Shown here piece by piece: positions 24,501 to 39,500 of a DNA stretch of 64,000 nucleotides. This stretch comes from Paramacrobiotus metropolitanus (lineage: Eukaryota; Tardigrada; Eutardigrada; Parachela; Macrobiotidae). The stretch lies in contig NW_026570237.1 of assembly GCF_019649055.1 (NCBI RefSeq), forward strand, positions 992,001 to 1,056,000, in the 5' to 3' direction. The notes under the pieces are model-generated. The model saw only the letters and a program-made list of their open reading frames with translations. It did no database searches and had not been told where the DNA came from. A program made the translations under genes and the position numbers. Numbering within the stretch: position 1 is the first letter of the stretch; each line of letters opens with the position of its first letter.

Positions 24501-27500
24501 TCATACGATCCGGAATGCGATGAAGAGTCCTTGTACTGTGACACGGTGCTGTTGCGGCAGGCGATACATCCACCGGACACGGTTATGGAGGAACATTCGA
24601 CACCGGGCGGAAAGGGCAAGGAGAACTGCGGAGTCGAATACACTAACAGGTCGGTTGCGGAAATACCAAATTAAAAGCACCGGAAATGCTTTTTCGATGA
24701 TTTCTTCGGTGTACGTTAGCACGACAATCAAGTTTTTTTTATCCCAGATTCACTCCTTAATGCCTATTCCAGGACCAGCAATATACGGCGAAGCTAATGA
24801 TCTAGCTCTAACTAAAAATTATTTCGTTTCTAGCATAATAAACGACAACAACAAATTTATACATGCGCAGATATTTATTTACCTTGGGTTTGTAGCTTAG
24901 TGGCACTTTCGTTAAAAAACAAGACACGTGGTTATTGTGCCAGTTATAATCGAGAATCGCGAAAAGCCAAGAGATTGTTTTTTCATAACACGTAGACTGC
25001 ATATCCACATAGTATAAAAATATAAAAATATTTATGTTCTGTATGTACGTTATTACCATACAAGGTGGCTAGGAATGTTTGTGCAACTGTTCATGCAGCA
25101 ATATATTCCCATCCTTTTCCAGCTTATGTTTTCCGTTGTAATTGATTCATTTTTCCTGTCGGTTTTTCAGTAATGCCAGTAAAAATTTTTGCATTGCATT
25201 ATGTGCTGTGATTTTTGTGAACATCTTTCGTTATCCCAAAATTTATTCGCACCAGAATTTTTTGCGAAAAGAGGGAAGTGTTTTCCGCGATTGCGTACAC
25301 TTGCAGCGTGACCTGATACTGCAAATTAATAATATTTGATTGTTCATGTTGTGATGCGCTGTTAACAACGTAAACGGTTCAAATTAATATGTTTTTTTTG
25401 GAACTTGAATCTCGGTTTTGCAAAAAAGGTGTCAGTAATTACTCAGTCAAGAAGCCTAATGCACAGCCACAAGTCAATTTTGGCATTATTACCTGCTCGG
25501 GAAAATGCCACTTTTCTACAAAATTTCCGAATATTTGATAATATTAGCAGGTATCGTAGTAGAACTATCAGCGCAGATGGGAAGGAAACTGTACATCTTC
25601 ATTTTGGTTATTAAATTATCAGCATATTTTTCAAGGGAACCGTGTAGAACAGTATTTAGTACCTTACAAATTGCAGTTATAACTAATGCACGATTTCTTA
25701 CAGTGTACGCACAATTTTCGGTGAATAGACGCTGCTGGAAGATGTTAACAGCTGCTCACCGCCGACATTATACGCACATAAACAGTAAACCGGCTTTGTT
25801 TTCACTCCGTTACGTACACGTAAAAAAATTCTGTATTGGTGTGTATAATCTGAAATTCTTATATGGCTTTCTGGTAAAGCTTCTCCAAATTGTGCTGTAA
25901 TTGTTCAGCGTCGCGTCCAGTAGAAACCGGTGCGATTTACGTACATAAAAGGCTATATAAAAAGACTCCCTGTGGTTTTCTCACGTTTCTGTTATTTTTC
26001 AGACCCCCTTTACGATCCACCGACACGAATGCCTTAACACCCGAAAACCTGTTATTACAAAAACACAAACTCCGGCACATCGCGCATCCGAGCGTTTCAC
26101 TTAACCTTGACCGGGCACCTCCGCTCCCTTCCCAAATAATGACCGCGACTTCTCCGGCGGAACCGCCGTTGCTCAAAGACTTCATCCTGGCCTGCGACGA
26201 TCTCCCCGAAAGCTCCGTGGACGCGGAATTGTCCGACAGTGACGGAAGTGGCGGGAAAAAAGTGGTGACCTTTGCACCCGGTTCCCCGGAGACCGTGGGC
26301 GGGCCGGTGCGGACAAAATCCCCCGCCAAGCTGATCGACGGCGCCATGTACCGCGCGTATTTGGGGCTAAAGGGCCGTAAGAAGGAGAAGAAACGGGATA
26401 CTCCGGGTGACGCCAGCGGGACGACGGCGGCGAAGATTCGGAGTATCCTCAAGACGGGCCACAGTGCCGAGATGGAGGAGAATCGACAGGTGGGACAGAA
26501 TTTACTCACATACGGTACTAAAATAAAATAAATCTTAGTAAATCATATCATAAATAAATTAAATCATGACCTTTAATTTATTAAATTATGTGTTAAATTA
26601 AATCGCAATATGTTGATACACATTTAATTATAAATTAAATTGATTGTATGTGTAATTGACGGCGCTCTCGGGACCTGCAGCGCTCACTATCGGAAAGAAC
26701 ATTGTAGAGTAATGGCTTATGATGTTGTAATCGTCCTGGGTTCATATTACTCGTAGTTCGAGCTCCACTATACAAATGTATCCGTTCAAAGCGCGTGACG
26801 AATAACGAAAATTAATTGTGGTTGTTTTTTTCTACCTATCTGTATACAAGTCCATTTTAAGCCATCGTGACCGTCGTTTGTTATCGTTTTTTCATCCCAA
26901 AGATAAGTCACAATACACAAAAATAAAGGGCTCCTTATAAAATAGAGGTGCAAAAATATTGTAGGGTTTGATCATTTTTTTTACCAATTTACAGACAATT
27001 ATTTTTACCGCGGCAGCATGCTGCATAATTCAGTACAAAATTCCAACGGTTTAGTAAAGTTTTTGTTCCTTATTCAGCACACTATGATCGCCCATTTCGA
27101 AGAACATACGCAGAATAAAAAAATACAACCTTGTCTAGGAAAAATCGTTTTTATTATGCCGTTGAAACTGTTTACGGGTAAGCCTGATTTCTGCGCATCA
27201 GGTAGATCAGTGGCGTCCGCGGACGCAACAAACGGTGACTAATTTCCGGCTGGTGAACAGAGCATGGTGAGATTTTTCTGTTTGCTCAGACCATCTTGAA
27301 CTTCTTCAGCGGCACACGCCGGTGTAAGATAACCTAATAAATTAAACATTACGCCAGCATTTAACGGTCATTTATAAAGCACTGCATTGTGAATTGGCCG
27401 ACTCCGGTTTACGCCGAATGAGTTTGTCGCCGTTCACGATGGAATCGATGATATGAACGTAGATCGTTGTGATGTTAATCAGCTTGTGTAATTACGTCAT

Positions 27501-30500
27501 TTAAATAAATAACATGAAATTATGATTAAAGGAAAGATGCGTTCGTGCATGTTACACAAATGGATGGAACATCTGACTGAAAACAAAACCAAAATTTTCA
27601 GATCGGCAGTTGAATTTGTTTATTTTCCAATATTGACAAACTCATTGTTTAACAGAATTTAGTTATTTTTTATTCAATAGGGCAACAATTCTTATACTGA
27701 AATAAATACTAAGCTAATAAATGGGATGGAATCGAAAAAAAAGAGATGCTGATAATTAAGTAATCCGGAATCACAGCGACCATTTAGCGAATTTTGATGT
27801 TATGGATGAATAAAAATAATACAAATATTGCCTTGCAACAGTTCTCACATACGTGCGTGTATAACGTTTAGCGACGTTGGAAGCGGTATAGCACAGGAGA
27901 ACATTGGTTTAACCCAAGCTTCCCACTGTTCTACGATATTCACCGCATATTAGAGCATTTTGCAGTGATGTCGCTATATCGCTTCATGTGAAAGCGCAAT
28001 AATTGAAAATCTGGTGTAATTAACTCACTGGACAATTTTTCCTTGACCATGAGGGTTTTTTGAATGTAACCGAGGATTAAAAAATAATTTCCGGAGCACT
28101 ACGTTGTAGCAATTTTTCTGAATAAAAAACGATGATAAATTATAAATCTCCGTACGAAAAACAGTCAAGTTGTCAATCATAAAAAACCAGTCGTACCGAA
28201 TTCACCGACGCGTACACGTTGAGACAATGGACAGATCCCATTGGACGTGGATGCAGTTGCACGCGCGTTAAGGTTGAGCGGCGGGGGCGTTTAAGTGCTG
28301 GGTACAATACATTATACATCTATTCGCATTTCGCGGTACACGGTAGTGCGCTGGTATATAGACACAGACTGGATAATCCCGCGGTGTTGGCCGTGGGGAT
28401 TAAGGATTGTCGTTGAATAAAAACAAACGCATGTGTATTGTCCGGCAGAGTGGTCAAGATGCCAGCGGACAAACCGGCAACAAACTCATTAACACCGCCA
28501 CGGATGCTGATCACACAGTACAGCCGGCACTCGATACCGTTGGTGCGGCAGCGGATTATACGGCAGCCGTCGCGCTGCATCATCGGCAAATAGATGATCG
28601 CGGGGATGGGAATGCGGTGTTGCTGCTACCGTCGCCGTTGCTCGTCGCCCGACTACACCGATCGCCACTGTCTGGTATGTGGGGAATGCTGTAAGCCGTT
28701 GTTCTCCGAAGGGGAATCTATCCACTTTTTGTAACTGGATATTTCTATATATGCTATTAGCTATATGACCTTGGATATACGTGCATCTGCAACTGGTGCT
28801 TTTTTTTATTTTAACGTATCCATTTGTTCGCTTATTGGGATTTTCCTTACATAAAACGCTGCCCAGGTTTGTGCGAGCTTGCATTGGTGCGGAATTTATT
28901 ACGGATTTATATCGGCGAAAACGTCCATCCTTCTCTGGAATTTTAAATGCACTTTTATACATTTACTCGTCAACTTTAACTCATTTGAAATAATTGAATT
29001 TTGAGGCATTAAGTTGAGGCGTTTTAGATAATTTGACAAAACTTATTTTATACTTTTGAAACTGAGAATTTGTTGCACTATAGTGACTGAGCTTTTTCGG
29101 ATTTAGTTGACTGTGCTTTTAAATAATTTTACAAAATTTATTTGATATATTTTCAATTTTGCAGTTTTTAGCGTGGCATTAATTGGACTTTTAGCAGTAT
29201 GTATGCCGATTAAGCTGACTTTCTCAAGGCTTTATTTCACGATTCTTCTTTAAACTTTAAAATTCACTGCTTTAAACTTAGATCAAGAGGTGATTAACTT
29301 TACAAAATTTGTTTGATTTATTCGAGAATATTTCGTTTGTTCTTGGAACTTCTATAGCAAGATAATATTTTTAATTTCCATTAAGCTGGTTGGTTTCACT
29401 ATCCTGTTTATTTAAACTTGCAGTTTATTTTCTAATAACGTATCAGTTACTTGATTCCGTATAGCCAATACAATCGTTTTATATGCCTTTATCTTGTGGT
29501 TTCGCTGGAAATTAAACTGTCCGATATACTTACCTTGCCGACACGATATTAGCATAAAGTTTACTTAACCCTTATCAGCCGCGGATGGTGTGTTGATTCT
29601 ATGCCCGTTTGATATATTCTCAACAGATGTTCACTTGGACATAACGCCAAAACCAACATCACACAGCAGCCGATCGCCCTTAACGAAACCTGCCAGTGTT
29701 CCTAACGTTAACCATTACGCGGGACAACTGGATCTCTCCCAGTTGTTGTCGCCGGTTGCGTGTAAAAAGAATTGTGCTGATGAATTACCGGCAATTGCCA
29801 GTCATGGATTAGCTCATTGTGCGCTGACTAACGAGGATGCGCCTTTAAAAGCGGAGTGTGCGGTGCTTGCCGGGCATCACTCTGTTGACGTGTTACAGCG
29901 GGATAGTGTTGATTTTTTTGATAAAGCCTGGTGGAAGGTATCGGACAAGGCAGTGGGAATCGCGGAGAAGGATCTTCCGGAAGGTCAAACGCCGACATTT
30001 CCGGTGCATCGGAGTGGGGACGACGGGTAGGTTAAATTAGGTTAAACGTATGCGGTGATGCTAAGGTTGAGGATTGACAGTGTTCGACATGCTTTCCGGT
30101 GTGCGCTGTAAAACCACACCACATTGTAAGATTAGTCTTTCGAGAACGGTATTTTTTGAGAATTTTTTGATAATTAATTTGTGCTTAAGTAATTTTCTTA
30201 ATTTGGGTTATAATAAATTTGCGCAAAGTATACAACTTACTAAATTTGAATGTACTGTATATTAATTTTGTTTGAACTTGTTTCTGTAAAATATATTTTC
30301 TGATAGACATAAAGTAAAAGTATTTAAGTTATACTCATTTAGAAGACAGTAGTTTGTAAAATGAAACGCGTGTCTCGGATTAGCTGTTGGAAACTTCATG
30401 GAATCTGTTTAATTCTCGTCGTAATACGAGTACGTACTCTACCCTAGTATGGCTGCATTGTAGGACAGTGGCATCGCGTTGACTGAAGCATCTTCGCGAT

Positions 30501-33500
30501 TAATGTACTGCGATCGTGCAGAGTACTGTACAAGCACTTCAGTCTGTAAATGCGAATCGAAATCGATAAGGATAATTCTGTATTTCTAATATGATAACGT
30601 TTTTTTTGTTAATGATAATATTTTTCGTACCATGCGTTTCAGTATTTTATTTATAAGAAACAATGCTTTTTATACGAGCAATATTGTGATAAGTATTTGT
30701 TACTGGAAAGCTTTAAAGCAAAATGCGCTGCATTCAGTAGGGTACGTGAATACAAAGGCGGCAACAAACCGTGCTTTCCATAATACGGCAGCCATCCATA
30801 CGGTTGTCATACGAATTCCCCCGAATACTGTTATGTTATATGTAAAATTAATGCCAAAAAACACGAAACACTGGGAATGACAACTTGTTTATTGCCCCTG
30901 CTATGAATAATACATTTCCGTGTGAGGCATTAATGACTGTCTGTGTAAAAATAAACTGGACCTGCAACTGTGAAACATCATTACACATTCGTAGACGTTG
31001 CACGTGTAACACACCGCTTATTCAAAGCCGGTAGAGTGAACCTTAACCCCTGGGAGATTACTCAATTTAAATCAACATTTAGCAACACTGTTCTTACGTT
31101 AGAATAACAGTAAATATTTGATTTAATTCCGTTGAATTAGCTACAGCGTTCAATATCACATCCTGATAAACAAACGTCTATTACTGCATTAACAGTATGA
31201 ATTCTTAAAGCGTTCATATTTTAATTAGCCGTCTTGTCAGCTTACGATAGCATAACTGGATTAACCAAAAACTTCGAAAATACGAGTACAAATAATTTAT
31301 AATACGTAATGTTTATTTGATATGATGTATTTTCAGCGGTTAAGAATAGAATAATAATTAAGTATTACGTTGTGTACGATAGAAATACAGTCTATGAAAA
31401 TTTACGCAATGCAGCCTTTTTTTTGTCGCGGTGTGTATAATTCGTGTACGAATACCGGCATTCTCGCACACAGAAGAGAAATACATAAAAATAACGCTCT
31501 ATGTACAGCGTACACCGCGCGTGATTTTACTTGCACGCCGATCAGCATTAAAATGCACGTTTATGCCGTAACCAAGCGGAAACAATGTCCGAGGAATTAT
31601 GTATATGTTTCAGCGTTATTAATCCGCCAGACCACCCGTCTCCTCCCGCGCAGTCCACCGGTGAAGGCCACCACCACGCAGACATTCCACCGCCGTCCAG
31701 TGACCTTTCCCCCGTATCGGCCGACCGGCCCCGCCCCGGCTTCATCGGGCCCAAACCCGTCGTCCCGCCCAAGCCGAAATTCCTTTCCCGTCTCACGCCG
31801 GCCAACAAAAGTGTTAACAGTCCCCACGGTAGTGTCAAGACAAACACCGATAACACCGTCTCTCCCGCTGACACAGCAATGTACCAACAATCAGACGCTC
31901 CGTACAACAACACAGCCCACCTTAACGGTCCACTTGTCCTAAACAATAGCCACTCGCATACGCCGGTACCCAGTATATACCCGGCATTGCACACATTACA
32001 CACTGACACTATACAGCCACAGCTGTTGCCGCCGCCTCCGTGCTTTCCACATGACTCAACCGCAGTGCACCCATTAAATCCGTCACCCGCACGAGAACAC
32101 GCTGCTGTTGAATTACTCGCTACAAAAAATCATTTGCATCGTGCCACATACGTTGAACTACTCGACACCGATCACACGGAATTTCTCACCAGCAGCATGA
32201 CGGAATTAATTGATTTCTCCATGGACACCCACCCTCCCCTGCCGCCTCCGCCGGACTTTGCGCTGAGCAGCGAGATGACCCTCCTGGACTTATCCGCCGA
32301 CTTCCTCCCGGCCTTTCCCACGGGCCCCGCCCAGTCCGACTTCCCGGTGTACCTGGAGGCCATGCGGGAGAGCACCGACTCCGGCAACTACCCGGACGCC
32401 GGCACCATCGTCTCCGACACCTCGCAGATCATCTCTGCCGACGACTCCACCTCCCTGTCGGTGTCGACCACCTCCGACACCTCCGATCTGGAGGACAACT
32501 TCTCCCTGGCGTTGCGCCGGGATTCGTCCAGTTCCTCCGAGCAGGAAGGGCATCCGCATGATATCGAGATCCTGCATATGAACTGGGATATCGGGCTGAA
32601 GGTCATGTTGGACCGGAAGGGCCGGTGTGTGGTCAAGGAGATCTCCCGGACGTCGCCGTTGGGGCGACTGGGGAATATCCGGCCGGGGGATTATCTTCAG
32701 AAGATCAACGGGCAGAGTCTGATGGGGATGGGCGAGAGCGAGGTGTCCACACTGATCCGGGCGCTCCCGCGGGGGTTGGTGCAGATGACCGTCGTTAGTG
32801 GAATCGGAGAAGGCCACCGAAGGGATTCCGTGGAGACGGTCGAGACGTCGGAAAGACGGGATAGCTTAGTCACTTTGGATAGCACTTATTCAGGTAAGAA
32901 ATTTTGGAAAAAATGAGGCTTTATTAGTCAAAATAAACCGCAAAAGTTATTAATCCTTAGCATTTTCTACTGTGGTTTTATTATACATTTTACGATAGTT
33001 TCTAAAATTGTTTATTATTTTTATTTGTGCATATAAGTATTTTAATTTTTGCAAACTGCAGCATTTGATAATAGATTTAATATTTTTAAATTCTGTGCAA
33101 ATTAGTCAGTTTTAAATTGAAATTGCCCACGCCTAAAATTTCGTTGGAAGGCCGGTTGATTTTCTGGCTGTTTAATATGTAGATAAAAAATCAGCGTGAG
33201 TGCATTTAATTGTGTCTGTCAGTAACGGTCTACTAAGCGCTCCTTTAATTGCCCGTTGAACACTGCCGACGTTTAAGTGTGAGAAATGCGCGGCGATGAT
33301 GATGTGAACGCGTACTTAATTATGCCTTCGTTTTTACATGATGCGCTAATCGTTTATTAAGTATTTTGCGATCACTTAGTCCGATTTTGAAACAGCAGCG
33401 CCCGTTGTGAAAAGCCGACACTGCTCTTTAATTGTACGATTGTATAAGTGTCCATAAGTTTGGCAGATCTACGATTAACTGCAAATCAGAACATAATTAC

Positions 33501-36500
33501 CGCTGCAATGTCAGCAACTTAACATAACTATCTTGCATATATAAATTATGAAAGCTGGTATTGAATGAAAGTTTTGTTTTTCAAATGTGTTACACATTTT
33601 GAACATTTCCATTATGTACTCGTTTGCGGGTATTACTAAATCGATACACATGATTGTAGTAATCGCTGTAATATTAAATTCCGACAACCAGGTTTGACAG
33701 GAAATACTTCGCTAAAAATTTTCAACTCGTTATAGTACTAAGATCAACCACCCGAAAATACGATATTTTCTGTTTAAAAGCGTACGCACTGAGTTTAATT
33801 TACGAAAACACTGAATTTAATTTACGAAACACTGAATTTACGAAAACAGAATTTAATGATGACGTCATATATATGTTGCACGTTATTATAGACTGCCAAA
33901 CAGTTAAAAAATATTATTTGAAAACTGAGACCGAAAGCATAATTATCAAAGTGATGATAAATCTATTGTACCAATTTGTACGTGGATACATGCAGAAACG
34001 GTCGAACCTATGTTCCGGGATATTCCGTTTGCCGATTCACTACGAAACACCAATATCTTATAACAGTACCACAGTTGCTGACGAGATTCAGTGTCTCATA
34101 TCTATATTATAAAAACTGATAAAATAAACGGTTAGGGAAATTCGTCTGATAATGACTATCTGTTGCATGTAAATATGCCAATGCCTGAAAATAATTGATT
34201 TTATACGCTGTGTAAACGGGTGCAGATTAATTTTCGTCTGCATAAGAGGCATTTTAATTATAATACGCGCGCGCGTTGTAAACGTACAACTGGGTGGTGA
34301 CCTTATGTACAGCGTATTGTGCACGTTTTCGTAATATTCATCCCGGTTGAAAAAAAACCGCTTTGAACTTCACCGCATTCTGTGCACAGCGTTGATGTTG
34401 TAACTGTTATTTATTCGAGCAGATCCAGCTGTAAATCGCTGAGTTATCACGAAGATTCTTCTTAATAATCAAAAACATAAACACCACTCGTCAATCCAGT
34501 TGAATCGGTCTGCTTATTTTACCGGTTAAGTATCTGTTTCATTTGTCCCACAGAAAGTAACCGTTTCACAATTTGCTTTTTCTCGGTTTTCTCCCGGATA
34601 TCTTGCTCACTTTTTTCCAGTCTGACAGCAATAAAATCATTGAATTTCAAGTGATATTTTATTAGTAAAAGGGGTCAGGTTCGTGATGATGCCGTGCGGG
34701 TTTTACTGCCATGGTGGCAGATTTCGCCGGCAATTGGACTTTTAAGTTTGGTTTTCCATTGCTCATTGTCGACTGTAGAATAACAGCGTATTTAACCGTT
34801 AAATAAACTAACAACATATACGTGTTTGATAAGTAAGTAAATGTGCAAAGGAAAAGTCCGTGTTCTTCCGGGATCAGGTTACAGTTCCATGTTGATTTAG
34901 AGATTTTTCTTGAATTGAATCTGACTGATAACGTTGTGCGGGTAACGATATCCGACTGAATAAATACCCGTAATTTATTGGTTTGATATGAAAAAATTCG
35001 GGAGATCTTTTTAAAATTTACAGTAGAAGTATCAACAATTTTTGTCGAATACAAGTGCAAGGAGTGAAATGTTGCTTATGCAGCATTACTGAGAGCGAAC
35101 TACTAAGTTTATTAAGCAACAAAAATAGGAAATTTAACAGGCTACAGAATACCGTAATTAATTTAGCTTCTGTTTATTAATTTAATAATTAATTTAATAT
35201 GCCGGGATCCACTTCAACGGCATGTTGATTGTTTTATACATTTGACACTCTGGTGTTTAGACGCGACCTACCAGACACCAAGCGGTCAGTTCTGTTCATG
35301 AAAAAAATAAATGACTGCACGCTTTGTCTTTATAATGTGGCCTTAACACAAGCGTTTTCATTAATTACATGCAGCGAACTGTCATGGGCAAAGATGATAA
35401 ATCGCTGAAACAATTTAGGATTAACCTGGGCACATTACCATTGTAATTTTTTTGTTTTTGATATCTTGTCAGACGTTGAACTGTATGCAGTGGCCTTGGA
35501 AAAATCCCCTACCAATAATAATAATTTACTACATCGTTAAACTTACCGCAGTGTTTTAGATAAATTAGAATAGACCGGAATGTGATAATACCGGAAATTT
35601 TTTCGGTTTTGTAATGATTTTACGCATGTATAAATAATTTTATATCAAACATTAAACTGTTTTAAAACTCGTACAGCACGAGTATTAAAGTACAGTGTCT
35701 ACAGTACGTACGTGTGTACGGTTCACCGCACTCAACAGGTGGCAACGAGAGCGAGCTGCATCTTCGCTGAAGGTTCACCGCTTCACCGGTAGAGCCATCG
35801 TACAAAAAGCGTACGAGTTCTCTACTGCACCGGCACACATCACAAAAAACCCCATTAATAACGCATCTTATCGCCCAAATCCGTGTTTAATCCGGCCAAT
35901 AAATTCTCCGCGGACCAGCTTGTACGACCAGTGCAGTGTATCATTAAGAGGGTGTGGCCAGCGATGAGGCGCTTTCATGCGCATCCGTCAGTCAAACGCT
36001 GGCCACTGTGCAATGCAATGCAGTGTGTGTGCTGTGCCGTTTTTCCATGGCAAATCGCAAACAGTAGCGTGCATTCAATCAGGCCAACATTTTTGCATTT
36101 TCCATTAAGACGATACGCAGCATCTTTTTTTACCATCGTCTAGCCTTCCCCCATCTGGCATTTTAAGTTTTCCTGCGTTTCCTAGGCGGAGAAGAGACCG
36201 CGATCCACAGTGTGTCGCCCAACCAGGAAACGACACGCAGCGACGCCATTTTGGGACCAGGTCAGTTTGTCGTCTGACGCTCTTCGACTTTCTCATGTAG
36301 TCGCTAGTTTGGGAGGTTTTCGTCATTTTTAAAGTGTTTAACGGGGAGATGGTGGTCGTAGAATGAAGATGGATCGATTGTGACAGGGTAGATTAATTGC
36401 TAATTGATCGACTGGGTTTGTTGTCGCGTAACACGGCCGAGAGTCGCTCGTCGCATTAATTTGGCGACCAGTGCAAGTCAAGCGTTAATTTCCACTTCAA

Positions 36501-39500
36501 TCAGATTTCTCTCGACCGTCAGCATGTTCGCCCACTTGGACACTTGATAACGCGCGCTGCTCAACAGCGACATCGATAGCTGATGATGCGCGAGGGAGTT
36601 GCGAATTATAGTTTTTCTCCTGCAGAAAATGATGGGTTTTTTCGTCCAGAGTAAATTTGTCAATATAGGTTAATTGGCGTATTTTGCTATTGGTGCATTT
36701 TTCCTATAAAACATTCCAATGCATAGCAGATATTGATCGAGAGAGAGAGAGAAATGTCAACATTTGCGAGTTTTTTGGCTGACACAGAAGGCAAATATTG
36801 ATTAGGGCCTGCGTGTGGGCCGCATACTATGCATTAAAAGTGGCAATATGGATGAGAAGTGAGTGTTGCAGTGTGTGATGCAACCTGTTGATGGCGGCAT
36901 CAATTCTAATGTGCTGCAGTAATGCGTTTTTTCTTTCCTTGTATCTGTTGCGTGCGAATGCAGTGGAATGCATGTGTGCGTGAGGGAAAATTAATGGCAG
37001 ACATATGCTAGTGTTGTGTTGTCCAATTCGCCGTAAAGGGCCGGTTCCTTAAGGTTGTCGGTCAGTCTTTTTTCACATTGGACGTAATTGAACACTGTCA
37101 CGAACAATGGAGTTCAGCACGTCTGCGCCGGTGTTGTTGTGGATGTAATGCCGCATCGTTCACACGTCACGGTGGTCTTGGGAAAATACTGGCGTGTTGA
37201 TCGTTGCCACGGCGGTGTTATGCTTTAAGGTTTTTGGAAAACATCAATAGAAAAATTCAGGATTAAACTGGTTTTCTCCCGAATTATTGTTTTAAAATTT
37301 TTTATATTAATTGGAAAATGCAGTTAAAAAATGCACTTTAAAAAACAGCAGAATTACAATTCGATTTTTTTCTTGTTTATTTTAGAAAGGGGTTTTACAA
37401 AATTGAAAAATTTACGTTTGATATATCACAGAATTGACAATTTGCCTAAATAAATTAAGCAAAAAGTTAGGAAACAAAAGGAAAACTGCGGAAATATTAA
37501 ATAATTGGGCCCCAGTATTTTTCTTTTACGTTTTATAAAACGATTTAGCGTTGACCTGTAAATGAAAAATAAAAAGAAAGGGGCGGAAACGTTAAATATG
37601 TCGACACAGAATTATTTTCTTTCTTGTGCCAGTTTGAAAAGCTTTTAGCTGTGGATCTGCGTTAATGTTTAGCTTTTCTCGGTCATATTCAAATTTTTGT
37701 TAACCATTTGAATGGAGTTCGGAATTCCAATTTTTTTTCCACTGGAGTTCATCATTCGGTGTGAAATGCAGCAGGTGGTTGAGCGTTTAGGGGCTTTTAA
37801 AATTCTCTTCCCTAATGCACAATGTACATTACATCTGGCGCGGAGAGGATCATAAAGATAAAAGTTGACCGGTTTACAGCTCTTGGATAATGTAGTACAA
37901 ATAGGGCAATAAATTTGGTGGATGTGTATGGTGGTGTGTGTGTGAGTGTGTGATTGCAAAATCGCTGACGAAAGAGCGTTTATATTGATTGTTACCGGTG
38001 TTTGAGAATGGAAAGAGCACACAACACTATGAGAGAATGCTTTTAATTGACTTGCAGTCTACTTTTCTGCTTACAAACGCCGATACCGAAAATTGTTGCG
38101 ATGGTGTGCAGCACTATAGTGCAGATGCCGCGCCGGATGTGTAGCGTGATTGATAACACCGAGCTGCAGGTCTGTGTGTGTGATGTGATGGAAAGCAAGA
38201 TGCAGCTGTTTGCAAAGATGTGAACTTTGCTGCTGATTTGACGCAATCCGTCAGTTTTTATTAAGTGCCTCCCCTCTTTCTCTCTCGACGCTCGCAGTGC
38301 ACAGATAGCGCCGGGGCCGCTAAAAGAAATAAATCATCCTCTTATGTAAACCTTAACCTGTTGTACAAGTATACAGTACCGGTTGTTGCCGATGAGAAAT
38401 TACAGCATGAGAGTTTGTTGGTCTAAGCATTAAGTAGTAAACCTAAAAGCACCCATCACTTTTCTGAAGAATCATTTTGGATTTTCTTCTGGCAGTTTTA
38501 AATTCATTAATTCTCGGGTTTTTTGTCGGAAGGAATTCGTGAAAAACCAAATTCGCACATGATGACAGCTGCTGTATTCGTGGTCATTTTTTATAAAGCG
38601 GCATTTGTTTTTAAATTTTTTCGGTCCAAAATTATTATAGGAGAATTAAATTTTTTAACTCAATTCTTTTGGAGTTGTTCGGTTTAAAAGATTAAAATTT
38701 CCAAGGGAATTCACGAGATCGTCTTCGATCGTGAGAGCGACCAGCGGGAAGATGGTTTTTTTGTGGCCTAATTGCATTTGCAGTTGGCACTTAGTTGCGC
38801 CACCTGCGGAGACTGGGAGGTTTTGTTTATAAACACAATCGCTTGCCGCATGCGTAATGGAGCTGCGGTGTAATGCGCAACTCGCATTGTTTAAGGAAAC
38901 CTTGTTCTTTTCATATGCATATCTCGTTATTGAGGTCATGCCGCAGTGAGAACTCCGCTGACCACTTATTAGTCCTTCCGGCTCCGTTGTCTCGTTAAGC
39001 AGCAGTGTGCAGAAATGGACTGTGATGGTCGCACGTTATAGTTAAAAAAATTCTAATGTCGTTGTAACTTGTAAGTAATCTTCGAATTATTTTTTATACA
39101 ATTTCATATGCAGTATAAGCTCTGGGTGCAAATGCTTGAAATTTACCTTGCGCCACTGTGCTACAATATTTGGCAGTCGTACTTCTAAATTGTCCTACGC
39201 TGTGTGAACTGTGAACTTGAGATGACAGTAAATTAGTAATAATTACAGTAGATTACATGTTGCCATCTGAGATCCCTTGATCAAATTTTACAAGAATTAA
39301 CCTGAATTATTTTGTGCTGTATAGAGTATCATTTAACGATAATTTGATTTCCTTAGGTTAGCGAATAAGACATTACCATTAACCATTATTAGTGCGTTGC
39401 GCACGTAGGTACAAATTGTAATATTAGTCAACAGCGTAATGCCATCGCAGCACATTCTTTCCAATAACAGTAATCACCAAAAAAGGCCAGAGCCAGCATG

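Noticed and set aside
26695-26775. Possible tRNA-like segment with TTCGAGCTCC
   Set aside because: No A box at the right distance and no cloverleaf pairing could be drawn.
27018-27242. Frame with possible donor in a PDZ-gene intron
   Set aside because: The donor at 27179 would leave phase 1, whereas the next exon at 28449 needs phase 0, and no acceptor pairs it with the exon before.
35695-36143. Plus-strand frames in the long PDZ-gene intron
   Set aside because: Composition is random-like and there is no start context, splice logic or family pattern.
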